In this document: positions 1-8,358 of the stretch, piece after piece
How the letters are laid out: every line of letters starts with the position of its first letter
Numbering within the stretch: position 1 is the stretch's first letter
Source of the DNA: Nocardioides speluncae
Lineage (GTDB): Bacteria > Actinomycetota > Actinomycetes > Propionibacteriales > Nocardioidaceae
Assembly (NCBI RefSeq): GCF_003121585.1
Contig: NZ_QEOO01000030.1
Location: 1 to 43,206 of the forward strand
Length of the DNA stretch: 43,206 nucleotides
Direction of reading: 5' to 3'
Made by a program: the position numbers and the translations under genes
Notes under the pieces: model-generated
Seen by the model: only the letters and a program-made list of their open reading frames with translations
Databases searched by the model: none
Told to the model about the DNA's origin: nothing

Positions 1-2
1 CC

Positions 3-95
3 AACCCGAGGCCCTTCGTGTGGACCAAGACCGCCGAACAGATCCTCGGCAAGCTCGGCCGACTTATTCAACGAACTTCAAATTCGGGACACTAG
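3..95 (+). CDS. IS630-type transposase, C-terminal end (partial, cut by window edge)
   Basis: Frame 3 from the left edge reads NPRPFVWTKTAEQILGKL and ends at a TAG 30 codons in. The run PFVWTKTA-x-x-IL followed by a short basic tail is the usual C-terminus of IS630-family (Tc1/mariner-like) DDE transposases. The catalytic part would lie left of the window, so I cannot tell whether the element is intact. Its stop codon overlaps the last bases of the convergent Ku gene by four bases, so the element or its remnant abuts the Ku 3' end directly. Family assignment rests on about 30 residues and on recall of the family tail. Confidence 0.7.
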   Translation, partial: NPRPFVWTKTAEQILGKLGRLIQRTSNSGH

Positions 96-982
96 CTTGC
101 CTTCTTCTTCGCGGTCTTCTTGGCGGCGGCCTTCTTCGCAGGCTTCTTCGCGGCCGGCTTCTCGTCCGCCTCGCCGGCGTCGTCGTCGGACTCCTCGCCG
201 CGTGCGGACTTGGCCGCCTGGACCGAGCGCTGCAGCGCCGCGAGCAGGTCGACGACCTCGCCGGAGGACTTCACCGCAGTCTCGGTCTTCTTGACCTCAC
301 CGCCCTCGACCTTGGCCTTCACTAGGGCCTCGACGGCGCCGGCGTAGTCGTCCTCGAACTCATCGGGGTCGAAGTCGCCCGACAGCGTGTCGACGAGCAT
401 GTGCGCCATCTTGACCTCGGCGTCCTTGACCTCGCCGGCCTCGATCTTGAAGTCGGGGACGCGGACCTCGTCAGGCCACATCATGGTCTGCAGCACGATC
501 ACGTCGCCGCTGGCGAACGAGCGCACCCGGAGTACGGCGACCGTGGTCCGCTGCCGCAGCGCGACGGTGACCACGGCCATCCGGTCGGCGTCGGTCAGCG
601 CCTGCCGGAGCAGCGCGTACGGCTTGGCGCCGGACTTCTCCGGCTCGAGGTAGTAGCTCTTCTCGAACAGCATCGGGTCGATCTGGTCGCTCGGTACGAA
701 CTTCTCCACCGCGATCTCACGGCTCGACGTCGACGGCAGCTCGGCCATGTCGTCGTCGGAGAGGATGACCATTTCGCCGTCCTCGGTCTCATAGCCCTTG
801 GCTATGTCGGCGTACGCCACCTCCTCGCCGTCTATCGAGCAGACCCGCTGGTACTTGATCCGACCGCCGTCTTTGGCGTGTACCTGCCGGAACGACACAT
901 CGTGACTCTCGGTGGCGGAGTAGAGCTTGACCGGCACACTGACCAGCCCGAACGACACCGCACCTTTCCAGATCGCGCGCAT
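92..982 (-). CDS. ku: Ku protein, bacterial NHEJ end-binding factor
   Basis: 296-residue Ku of the bacterial homodimeric type. It forms a ring on double-strand break ends and recruits the LigD-type polymerase and ligase. The start chosen is the ATG at 982, giving MRAIWKGAVSFGLVSVPVKL, the conserved Ku N-terminus; the upstream in-frame ATG at 1048 would add 22 residues without family similarity. The core runs to about residue 250. It is followed by an acidic stretch and then a Lys/Ala-rich tail (KKPAKKAAAKKTAKKK) typical of actinobacterial Ku and thought to help DNA binding and threading. Partner enzymes are encoded 6.4 kb away at 7414-9269 on the other strand. The 3' end runs into the IS630 remnant. 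Confidence 0.95.
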   Translation of the reverse strand: MRAIWKGAVSFGLVSVPVKLYSATESHDVSFRQVHAKDGGRIKYQRVCSIDGEEVAYADIAKGYETEDGEMVILSDDDMAELPSTSSREIAVEKFVPSDQIDPMLFEKSYYLEPEKSGAKPYALLRQALTDADRMAVVTVALRQRTTVAVLRVRSFASGDVIVLQTMMWPDEVRVPDFKIEAGEVKDAEVKMAHMLVDTLSGDFDPDEFEDDYAGAVEALVKAKVEGGEVKKTETAVKSSGEVVDLLAALQRSVQAAKSARGEESDDDAGEADEKPAAKKPAKKAAAKKTAKKKAS

Positions 983-1202
983 ACCAGACAGACTCTCAGG
1001 TCTCAGGAACTCATTCCAGCAACTCGGGTTCCCGGGGACCCCAGGCACGTCTGGGCCAGCCCGGTCTGGCTATTGAGACCACTCATGGGCAAGCGAAGGA
1101 TGACGGTGCCCAAAGCGGACACATCACCGAGACCCGGGAATGTCCCCCTGGTATCCGGCCGGTGCGCTTCCGCGCCTGCCAAATACTTGGGGAGACGGCA
1201 TC
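983..1202. promoter_or_regulatory. Divergent intergenic region between Ku and the subtilase
   Basis: 220 bases between the two divergent starts, so it must carry both promoters. The subtilase ribosome-binding site is clear (GGGGAGA about 8 bases before the ATG at 1203). I see no strong palindrome or unambiguous -35/-10 pair. Confidence 0.4.
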
Positions 1203-4200
1203 ATGCACCTTCGTTCCAGGAGTCTCGCTGCCACCGCCGCATTACTCCTTCCACTCGCATTCCTCGCCACCACGAGCGGTAATGGCCTCGCCGCCTCCAG
1301 CTCTGCGCCCGACCCGGGCGATCTCACCGCGACGTCCCTCACGCCGAGCGGCCGCGTCGACGGCTTCAAGTCCGCCTCGGCCGCGCTCGCCAAGTCCAGC
1401 CCGGGCCTGCTGAAGCGCACCGACTCGACGCTGGTCCCGGTGATGATCAAGCTCGACCACGACGCGCTCGCCAGCTACCGCGGCGGGATCGAGGGGCTCG
1501 CCGCAACCAGTCCGGCCAAGACCGGCAAGGACCTCAACCTGAAGTCCCAGGCGGCGCGCGACTACACGGCGTACATGAAGAGCACCGAGCAGGCGGTTAC
1601 CAGCGAGCTCGCGAAGGTGGCCCCGAAAGCCGACGTCAGCGGCAGCCAGCGGGTGGTGTACGGCGGGCTGTCGGCGCTGGTGCCGGCCAACAAGGTGAAG
1701 GACATCGTCAAGATCGACGGCGTCGTGGCGGTCCAGAAGGACCAGCTGAACAAGCTGCAGACCGACGCCAGCGCGGCCTTCCTCAACACCCAGCCGGTGT
1801 ACAACGCCCTCGGCGGGCGGGCCACTGCGGGCAAGGGCGTGATCTACGGCAACCTCGACAGCGGCATCTGGCCCGAGCACCCGTCGTACGCCGACAACGG
1901 CACCCTGTCCGCCCCGCCCGCCCCGGCCCGTGAGTGCAACTACGGCGACAACCCGCTGACCCCGGCAGTCGACGTGTTCGTCTGCCAGAACAAGCTGATC
2001 GGCGGCGCGCACTTCACCGACACCTACGACGCGGCGATCGGCGACGACACGTACGCCGGTACCGCCCGTGACAGCAACGGCCACGGCACCCACACCTCCT
2101 CGACGTCCGCGGGTGGCGTGGTCAACAGCGCGCCGGTCTTCGGCGTCAACCGCGGCCCGATCGCCGGCATGGCGCCGGGTGCCTGGGTGATGGAGTACAA
2201 GGTGTGCGGACCCCAGGGCTGCTTCTCGTCCGACTCCGCCGCAGCCGTCGCCCAGGCGATCCTGGACGGCGTCGAGGTCATCAACTTCTCGATCTCCGGT
2301 GGCACCGACCCGCTGACTGACCCGGTCGAGCTGGCCTTCCTCGACGCGTACGCCGCGGGCGTCTTCGTCGCCGCCTCGGCCGGCAACGCGGGCCCGGGCG
2401 CCGGGACGGCCAACCACCTCTCTCCGTGGGTGACCACGGTCGCCGCCTCCACCCAGAAGCGTGAGTTTGCGAACACGCTGTCGCTGACCGCCGGCAACGG
2501 TGACACCTTCACCGCCGACGGCTCGTCGATCACCGCGGGTGCCGGGCCGCTCCCGGTCGTGCTGAGCTCGGCCCCGCCGTACAGCAACAACATCTGCAGC
2601 GCCCCGGCCGCGCCCGGCACCTTCACGGGCATGATCGTGGCCTGCCAGCGCGGTGGTGGACCGGGCCGAGTGCAGAAGGGCTTCAACGTCCTCCAGGGCG
2701 GTGCCGCGGGCATGGTCCTCTACAACCCGACGCTGGCCGACGTGGAGACCGACAACCACTGGCTGCCGACCACCCACCTCGCCGACGGCACGGACTTCGT
2801 CGCCTTCATGAACAGCCACACCGGCGTCACCGGCTCGTTCACCGCCGGCGTGAAGCGCAACGGGCGCGGCGACGTGATGGCGGCGTTCTCCTCGCGCGGA
2901 CCGGCCGGGAAGTTCATCAAGCCCGACGTCACCGCGCCCGGTGTCCAGATCCTTGCCGGCCACACGCCGACCCCGGAGGACGTGGCAGGCGGCCCGCCTG
3001 GAGAGCTATTCCAGGCGATCGCGGGCACCTCGATGTCCTCGCCACACGTGGCGGGCGCGGCGATCCTGCTCAACGCCGCCCACCCGACGTGGACGCCGGG
3101 CCAGATCAAGTCCGCGCTGATGACCAACTCGATCGTCGGCGTACTCAAGGAGGACCTGGTGACCCCGGCTGACCCGTTCGACATGGGTGCGGGCCGGATC
3201 AACCTCGAACGCGCCAACCTCGCGCCGCTGACCTTCGACGAGAGCGCTGCGGACTACGCCGCATTGACGGGCGATCCGGTGCACGCGGTCGACCTCAACC
3301 TGCCGTCGATCAACGCGCCGGTGCTCCCCGGTCAGCTGACCACGACCCGGAACGTCAAGAACGTCACCGGCCAGCAGCTGACCTTCAACGTCGTGGCGAG
3401 CGCCCCGGCGGGCTCGAAGATCACGGTCTTCCCGAAGACGTTCAAGCTGAAGAGCGGAGCGAGCCGGAACCTGACCATCACGATCGAAACCGACGCGCCG
3501 ATCGGCGTACAGCAGTTCGGCCAGATCAAGATCACGGCCACGAACCCCGCGTTCAGGCAGATGCACCTGCCGGTCGCGTGGATCCACACCCAGGGCACGG
3601 TCGCGCTCAGCCAGTCGTGCATCCCGCCGACGATTCCGAAGGGCGACCAGACCACGTGTGACGTCGTGGCGACCAACAACTCCTTCGACAGCCAGGCCAT
3701 CGAAATCACGTCCAAGGTGTCGAACCACCTCACGATCGAGGACGTGACCGGCGCCCAGCAGCCCGACCTGCGGACGGCACACCTGCCACTCCGGACCCTG
3801 GCCGGTGCCAAGCTGGGCGTGCCGAGCGTGGACCCGGGTGCGTTGTTCGGGTACATCCCGCTGTCGTCATTCGGAGTCACGCCGATCCCCATCGGGGACG
3901 AGGAGATCATCAACTTCAACTCGCCGGCGTTCTCCTACAACGGCAAGTCGTACACCCGGTTCGGCATCGACTCCAACGGCTACGTACTGGCCGGCGGTGG
4001 CACCTCGCAGGACAACAACTGCTGCGACCTGCCGGCGGGTGCCAACCCGGCGCCGCCGAACAACATGCTGGCGCCGTTCTGGACCGACCTCGACGGCACC
4101 GGTGCGCCGGGTGTCTTCGTGGCCACCCTGACCGACGGGGTGAACACCTGGATCGTCGTGGAGTACCAGGTCAACGTGTTCGGTACGACGAGCAACCGGA

Positions 4201-4520
4201 CGTTCCAGACCTGGATCGGCGTCAACGGGACGCAGGACATCACCTTCGCCTACAACCCGGCCAACCTGCCGGCCGACCCGAACGGCCAGCCGTTCCTGGT
4301 CGGCGCGGAGAACGAGGCGGGCCAGGGCGACATGGTGGCAGTGCTGCCGACCGGCGACCAGCGGGTGACATCGACCGATCCGGCGCCCGGTGGCACCGCG
4401 ACGTACTCGATGTTGATCAATGGGGTCAGCGTTGGCACCGGTACCGTCACGACCACCATGACCGCGACCGGTGTACCCGGGAAGACCATCGTCCGGACGC
4501 CGGTCGCCATCACACCCTAG
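1203..4520 (+). CDS. Secreted subtilisin-like serine protease (S8 family) with PA insert and C-terminal beta domains
   Basis: 1105-residue extracellular protease. The start at 1203 gives a Sec signal peptide (MHLRSRSLAATAALLLPLAF, to about residue 31). An inhibitor-I9-like propeptide follows to about 195. The S8 catalytic triad is visible: D219 in NLDSGIWPEH, H294 in NGHGTHTS and S610 in GTSMSSPHVAG, with the oxyanion Asn at 395 in SAGNAGPG. A protease-associated domain sits between Asn and Ser (about 430-560), as in large subtilases. After residue 680 come Fn3-like segments and a beta-rich domain (about 880-1060) with many Gly/Asn and a CC pair. A strong double hairpin follows the stop. Substrate unknown. 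A subtilisin-inhibitor-family homologue lies 1.7 kb downstream on the opposite strand. Confidence 0.93.
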   Translation: MHLRSRSLAATAALLLPLAFLATTSGNGLAASSSAPDPGDLTATSLTPSGRVDGFKSASAALAKSSPGLLKRTDSTLVPVMIKLDHDALASYRGGIEGLAATSPAKTGKDLNLKSQAARDYTAYMKSTEQAVTSELAKVAPKADVSGSQRVVYGGLSALVPANKVKDIVKIDGVVAVQKDQLNKLQTDASAAFLNTQPVYNALGGRATAGKGVIYGNLDSGIWPEHPSYADNGTLSAPPAPARECNYGDNPLTPAVDVFVCQNKLIGGAHFTDTYDAAIGDDTYAGTARDSNGHGTHTSSTSAGGVVNSAPVFGVNRGPIAGMAPGAWVMEYKVCGPQGCFSSDSAAAVAQAILDGVEVINFSISGGTDPLTDPVELAFLDAYAAGVFVAASAGNAGPGAGTANHLSPWVTTVAASTQKREFANTLSLTAGNGDTFTADGSSITAGAGPLPVVLSSAPPYSNNICSAPAAPGTFTGMIVACQRGGGPGRVQKGFNVLQGGAAGMVLYNPTLADVETDNHWLPTTHLADGTDFVAFMNSHTGVTGSFTAGVKRNGRGDVMAAFSSRGPAGKFIKPDVTAPGVQILAGHTPTPEDVAGGPPGELFQAIAGTSMSSPHVAGAAILLNAAHPTWTPGQIKSALMTNSIVGVLKEDLVTPADPFDMGAGRINLERANLAPLTFDESAADYAALTGDPVHAVDLNLPSINAPVLPGQLTTTRNVKNVTGQQLTFNVVASAPAGSKITVFPKTFKLKSGASRNLTITIETDAPIGVQQFGQIKITATNPAFRQMHLPVAWIHTQGTVALSQSCIPPTIPKGDQTTCDVVATNNSFDSQAIEITSKVSNHLTIEDVTGAQQPDLRTAHLPLRTLAGAKLGVPSVDPGALFGYIPLSSFGVTPIPIGDEEIINFNSPAFSYNGKSYTRFGIDSNGYVLAGGGTSQDNNCCDLPAGANPAPPNNMLAPFWTDLDGTGAPGVFVATLTDGVNTWIVVEYQVNVFGTTSNRTFQTWIGVNGTQDITFAYNPANLPADPNGQPFLVGAENEAGQGDMVAVLPTGDQRVTSTDPAPGGTATYSMLINGVSVGTGTVTTTMTATGVPGKTIVRTPVAITP

Positions 4521-4533
4521 GAACGGGAGGGGT

Positions 4534-4584
4534 CCCACCCCTTCGGGTGGGTTGAGGGCGGCGACCAGCCAGGTCGCCGCCCTC
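4534..4584. terminator. Double hairpin terminator shared by convergent genes
   Basis: Two adjacent perfect hairpins fill the gap between the convergent stops at 4520 and 4594. The first has a 7-bp stem CCCACCC/GGGTGGG at 4534-4540 and 4545-4551 with loop CTTC. The second has a 13-bp stem, arms 4554-4566 and 4572-4584, with a 5-base loop. No long U-tract follows, as is common in high-GC actinobacteria. The arrangement suits a bidirectional terminator. Confidence 0.75.
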
Positions 4585-4593
4585 GGCTCGTTC

Positions 4594-6180
4594 TTAGAGC
4601 TTGTGGGCGCCGGGGCGGCCGTCTTCGACGACGAAGGAGGCGTGGGTGTACTTCGGTGCGTCGCGGCGGCTGACGGTGGTGACCATCTGCAGGTCGGTGC
4701 GCAGCTCGTCGCGGTCCAGGCGGCAGCGGACGTAGCCGCGGCGGTCGCCGTCGAAGAACTTGATGTGCGGGTTGAACTTGATCATCGGGCCGTAGTACGG
4801 ACCGTAGACCTCGCCGTCGCCGTTGCTGCTCAGCGAGGTGCCGACGAACTCGGTGGCCAGCAGCTTCGAGTCCGGGCGGTCGAAGTCGGCGTGGATGTCG
4901 TTGACGAACGTCGAGTGCCAGTCGCCGGTGAGCACGACCGGGTTGCGGGTGCCGGCCTGCTGCCAGGCGCGGGTCAGCCGGTTGCGGGCGGCCGGGAAGC
5001 CGTCCCAGGCGTCGTGCCAGAGCAGGTCGCCGGCGGTCCCGTCGTGATCGAGCCGGCCGACCATCACGTTGCTGGCCAGCACGTCCCACCGTGCCTCCGA
5101 GCTCTTGAGGCCGTCGTACAGCCAGCGTTCCTGGTCCTTGCCGAGCATCGTGACCGCGGGGTCGTACGCCGCGTCGCAGGCGTCGGCCTCGCCCCAGCCG
5201 CAGGGCGGGATCGAGCGGTATTGCCGGCCGTCGACCAGGTCGAACTGCGCCAGCCCACCCCACTTCACCCGGCGGTAGATCCGCGGCTCGGCGAGGTTGG
5301 CCGGACGCCGTACCGGCTGGTGCTCGTACCAGGCCTGGTACGCCGCGGTGCGGAGCGCGGTGATGTCGCCTTCGTACTGCGACTGGGTGTTGGCGTAGTC
5401 GTTCTGGACCTCGTGGTCGTCCCAGGTCACCAGCCACGGGAAGCGGGCGTGCGCGGTCTGCAGGTCCGGGTCGGACTTGTACAGCGCGTACTGCATCCGC
5501 CACCGCTCGACGTCGCGCGGCGCGGTCTGCAGCACCGCAGGCACCGGCGTCTTGCGGTAGCCGCCATCGGCCGGGATCCCGCCCTCGTAGACGTAGTCGC
5601 CGAGGTGCAGGACCAGGTCGAGGTCCTCCTCGGCGAGGTGGGCGAGGGCCGAGTAGTAGCCGCTGGCCCAGTCCTGGCAGGACGCGAACGCAAAGCTCAT
5701 CGCCGCGTGCCGGCCGGTGCGGCGCGGGGTGGTGCGGGTGCGGCCGACCGGCGAGACATCGTGGCGGTAGCGGAACCGGTAGAACCACTCGCGGTCCGGC
5801 GCCAGGCCTTCCACCTCGACGTGTACCGAGTGCGCGAGCTCCGGCAGGGCCCAGCTGCGGCCCTCCATCACCACATGCCGGAACCGGGCGTCGCGGGCGA
5901 TCTGCCACTGCACCGCGACCTTGCGCCGCGGCATCCCGCCGCCGGCCTCGAACGGCTTCGGCACCAGCCGCGTCCACAGCACCATCCCGTCCGGGGTGGG
6001 GTCGCCGCTGGCCACGCCGAGCGTGAAGGGGTAGTCGCCCCCGGCAGGCCGCGGCGCGGCCTCGGACCGGCCGACCGGTAGCTGGGCAAGGGCGGCCAGG
6101 CCGGCGACACCGCCGGCGACGCCGAGCATGCTGCGGCGGCCCATCGCCGCCTGGCTGGGGTGGGAGGCAGGGGAGATCAT
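4594..6180 (-). CDS. phoD: Tat-exported PhoD-like alkaline phosphatase/phosphodiesterase
   Basis: 528 residues of the PhoD metallophosphatase family, which uses Ca/Fe-type metal centres on phosphomonoesters or diesters outside the membrane. A twin-arginine signal (GRRSMLGVAGG, residues 14-24) precedes a cleavage region near AAPRPAGG. Metal and active-site motifs in order: FASCQDW (164-171), HLGDYVYE (192-199), TWDDHEVQNDY (252-262) and LTGDWHSTF (417-425). Length is normal for the family. The ATG at 6180 is favoured because a -10-like TAGCCT lies 7 bases upstream on the minus strand (6193-6188), suggesting a leaderless start; the ATG at 6144 just before the RR motif is the alternative. No Pho box was recognised. 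Confidence 0.92.
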   Translation of the reverse strand: MISPASHPSQAAMGRRSMLGVAGGVAGLAALAQLPVGRSEAAPRPAGGDYPFTLGVASGDPTPDGMVLWTRLVPKPFEAGGGMPRRKVAVQWQIARDARFRHVVMEGRSWALPELAHSVHVEVEGLAPDREWFYRFRYRHDVSPVGRTRTTPRRTGRHAAMSFAFASCQDWASGYYSALAHLAEEDLDLVLHLGDYVYEGGIPADGGYRKTPVPAVLQTAPRDVERWRMQYALYKSDPDLQTAHARFPWLVTWDDHEVQNDYANTQSQYEGDITALRTAAYQAWYEHQPVRRPANLAEPRIYRRVKWGGLAQFDLVDGRQYRSIPPCGWGEADACDAAYDPAVTMLGKDQERWLYDGLKSSEARWDVLASNVMVGRLDHDGTAGDLLWHDAWDGFPAARNRLTRAWQQAGTRNPVVLTGDWHSTFVNDIHADFDRPDSKLLATEFVGTSLSSNGDGEVYGPYYGPMIKFNPHIKFFDGDRRGYVRCRLDRDELRTDLQMVTTVSRRDAPKYTHASFVVEDGRPGAHKL

Positions 6181-6246
6181 GGCGAGCAGGCTAGGGCCGT
6201 CAGTTGTCGGTGGCGTTGACCGCTGGGGAAATCCCGGGGCCGTCCG

Positions 6247-6612
6247 TTAGCCGGCAGGCGGCGTCAGCACCGCCCGCAGCCGGCGCCAGCGGCCGATCTC
6301 GCAGCCGTCGGTGAGCTTGTACGACGCGTGGACGGCGCGGCCGCGCCAGGTGCCGGTGATCGTGGCGGTCTCGGGGCCGCCGTACTGCTGGGTGCACATC
6401 ATGTCCGCCGGTACCGGTGCGAACGGGTCCACGCCGGAGTCCAGGATCTCGTCGAGGGTCGCCGCAGCCGCGGCGGCGTCGGGATGGCTGCCGCCGGGCG
6501 GATCGCAGGTCAGCGTCCAGCTGACGACCGGCAGGCCCGGCCCGTCGCTGACCGAGATGGTGAGCAGGCTGGCGGCTGCGGTCTGTTCGGTCACCACCAC
6601 AGCATCGCTCAT
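6247..6612 (-). CDS. SSI (subtilisin inhibitor-like) family protein lacking a signal peptide
   Basis: 121 residues. LTCDPPGGSHPDAA, FAPVPADMMCTQQYGGP and GCEIGRW are the hallmarks of Streptomyces subtilisin inhibitor-like proteins, which are normally secreted protease inhibitors with two disulfides. Here the protein starts MSDAVVVTEQ with no signal peptide. Only three of the four SSI cysteines are present: the partner of the first (AAACAAL in relatives) is Ala. The reactive-loop disulfide pair (MMC and GCE) is kept, and the residue in the P1 position appears to be Gln. The ATG shares its A with the stop of the upstream TetR gene (TGATG), implying translational coupling. It may be a cytosolic inhibitor or a binding protein reusing the SSI fold; inhibitory activity is not shown. 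Confidence 0.82.
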   Translation of the reverse strand: MSDAVVVTEQTAAASLLTISVSDGPGLPVVSWTLTCDPPGGSHPDAAAAAATLDEILDSGVDPFAPVPADMMCTQQYGGPETATITGTWRGRAVHASYKLTDGCEIGRWRRLRAVLTPPAG

Positions 6613-7199
6613 CAATCGCTCATCAGGTCGAGATGCCGTTGGAGCACGGCGCACGCGAGGTCGTGGTCGAGCGGCACGTGCGGGTCGCAGAGCCTGCGGC
6701 GGAGTCCGTCGACCACGGCCTGGAGGTGGGCCAGCTCGATCTCGTCGAGCTCAGCAGACGTCTCCCAGCGGAACCAGGCCAGTGCGAGCTCGCAGAGCTC
6801 GGCGAGCCGGTGTTCGGCACCTTCGGCTGCGGCCGCCAGGGTCGGATCGGTGCGGGCGGCGGCGATCAGGTCTCCGGTGACCACCGCACTGCGGTAGCTG
6901 TTCTCATCCAAGGGAAGCAGGCCCTTGAGCAATGAGTGCGCCATCGAGCGTCCTCGCCTCGGGTCTCCCGGCGCGGGTATCCACCCCTGTGGTCCGAACG
7001 ACCGGGTCGCACGGGTCAGCACATAGCGGAGCAGCCGGCCGCGGTCGTCGAAGTGGTGACGCAGCGAGCTGGTACTCAGGCCGGCCGTCCGGGCGACTCC
7101 TCGCGTGGTCGCCGCGCCCACGCCGCCCTGCGCGATCAGCTGGCAGATCGCGTCGTAGAGCAGGTCGGCGCGGAGGCCGGTGTCGAAGTTTCGGGGCAT
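6612..7199 (-). CDS. TetR-family transcriptional regulator
   Basis: 195 residues from the ATG at 7199 (MPRNFDTGLRADLLYDAI). The N-terminal TetR helix-turn-helix spans about residues 10-55 (GGVGAATTRGVARTAGLSTS followed by SLRHHFDDRGRLL); the rest is an all-helical ligand/dimer domain with no named subfamily. The longer in-frame start at 7253 adds residues without TetR similarity. A -10-like TACACA lies 7 bases upstream of the start. Its stop overlaps the start of the SSI-like gene, so regulator and inhibitor homologue form a two-gene unit. It is divergent from the ligase gene. The ligand is unknown, and the shared region contains a long palindrome at 7294. Confidence 0.85.
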   Translation of the reverse strand: MPRNFDTGLRADLLYDAICQLIAQGGVGAATTRGVARTAGLSTSSLRHHFDDRGRLLRYVLTRATRSFGPQGWIPAPGDPRRGRSMAHSLLKGLLPLDENSYRSAVVTGDLIAAARTDPTLAAAAEGAEHRLAELCELALAWFRWETSAELDEIELAHLQAVVDGLRRRLCDPHVPLDHDLACAVLQRHLDLMSD

Positions 7200-7293
7200 G
7201 GCGTTGTGTGTACCCGAACCGACGCGACCGGCGCAGGCGCTATCCACAGGCACGGCGCTCGCGTGACCCGGCCTGAGGGAGGGCGAATCTCTT

Positions 7294-7347
7294 TTGGTGA
7301 TCCAGGTGTGTCATCTCGCCGGTTCGTAGTGACACCTGGATCACCAA
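7294..7347. repeat. Palindromic repeat, copy 1 (imperfect centre)
   Basis: Arms 7294-7309 and 7332-7347 are perfect 16-base inverted repeats beginning TTGGTGATCCAGGTGT. The inner part is interrupted compared with the near-identical element at 30671-30725. It lies in the divergent tetR/ligase gap (7200-7413). Also in that gap is TATCCACAGG at 7241-7250. It could be a REP-like element, a regulator site or a hairpin. Confidence 0.8.
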
Positions 7348-7413
7348 ACCGAAAAGGGCCTCCCCGCGAGCGGTGCCGCCGCGGGTGGTGGCCGGGGTGG
7401 GCATGATTGCCTC

Positions 7414-8358
7414 ATGCGTCCGATGCTTGCGACCCGTGGCGATCACGTCCCGACGACGGGGGAGTGGCTGCACGAGGTCAAGTGGGACGGCGTCCGCGCG
7501 CTCGCTGACTGCCGCAAGGACCGGATGTGGCTGACCAGCCGCAACGAGAACGACGTGACCGGCGGCTACCCGGAGCTGCACGGGCTGGCCGGCCGCGACC
7601 TGCTGCTGGACGGCGAGATCGTGGCGTTCGCCGACGGCCGGCCGAGCTTCGCCGCGCTGGCCGAGCGGATGCACGTCCGCGACACCCGACGGCTGAGCGT
7701 GCTGATGGAGCGGGTGCCGGTGACCTACCTGATCTTCGACGTGCTCCGCATCGACGGCCGGGCGCTCGACCGGGAGCGCCTGGACACCCGGCGCGAGCTG
7801 CTGGCGTCGCTGGACCTCGCCGACGTGTCCTGGCAGGTGCCCACGGTGTACGACGACGGCGCGATGCTGCTGCGGGCGACCGATGAGCAGGGGCTGGAGG
7901 GGATCGTGAGCAAGCGCCGCAGCTCGCGTTACGACTTCGGTGCCCGCAGCCCGCACTGGCTGAAGTTCCCGCACCGCCGGCGCACCTCGTGGGTCGTGGG
8001 TGGCTGGCGGCTGGAGACCGACTCGACCAGCCGGCTCGGCGCCGTACTCGTCGGCGAGCCGACACCCGACGGCCTGATTTTCCGGGGGCGGGTCGGCAGC
8101 GGCATCGCCGGCAAGGTCGGGCCGCTCCTCAAACAGCTGCTGGAGCCGCTCGCTAGGCCGACCAGTCCGTTCGCCAACGAGGTGCCGAAGGTCGACGCGC
8201 TCGGCACCCGGTGGGTCGAGCCGGTGATCGTGATCGACGTGGAGTCGCTCGGCCTCGGCGGACAGGGGCGGTTGCGGCAGCCGGCGTACCGCGGCGTCCG
8301 CGACGACCTCACCCCCACCGACCTGCTTGAAGCCGGCCTCCTAGGAGAAGACCAATGA
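7414..8358 (+). CDS. ATP-dependent DNA ligase (LigD ligase-domain/LigC type)
   Basis: 314-residue ATP-dependent ligase that seals nicks during NHEJ. Motif I is EVKWDGVRA with the adenylated lysine at residue 23. LLDGEIVAF is motif III-like, GLEGIVSKRRSSRY motif IV and HWLKFPHRR motif V. The C-terminal OB-fold spans about 195-314. Length matches a free-standing ligase domain; there is no nuclease/phosphoesterase domain. A CATGAT hexamer ends 6 bases before the ATG, consistent with a leaderless start. The stop overlaps the next gene's ATG by four bases (ATGA), so ligase and polymerase are co-translated. Whether it belongs to the LigC or LigD subgroup needs a phylogeny. Confidence 0.93.
   Translation: MRPMLATRGDHVPTTGEWLHEVKWDGVRALADCRKDRMWLTSRNENDVTGGYPELHGLAGRDLLLDGEIVAFADGRPSFAALAERMHVRDTRRLSVLMERVPVTYLIFDVLRIDGRALDRERLDTRRELLASLDLADVSWQVPTVYDDGAMLLRATDEQGLEGIVSKRRSSRYDFGARSPHWLKFPHRRRTSWVVGGWRLETDSTSRLGAVLVGEPTPDGLIFRGRVGSGIAGKVGPLLKQLLEPLARPTSPFANEVPKVDALGTRWVEPVIVIDVESLGLGGQGRLRQPAYRGVRDDLTPTDLLEAGLLGEDQ

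Noticed and set aside
401..1282. Plus-strand open frame of 293 codons opposite Ku
   Set aside because: Antisense to a clear Ku gene; composition is Arg/His/Leu-rich shadow coding with no family similarity.
1242..2963. 573-codon minus-strand frame inside the first subtilase
   Set aside because: Lies wholly opposite the catalytic domain of a real S8 protease; typical high-GC antisense frame.
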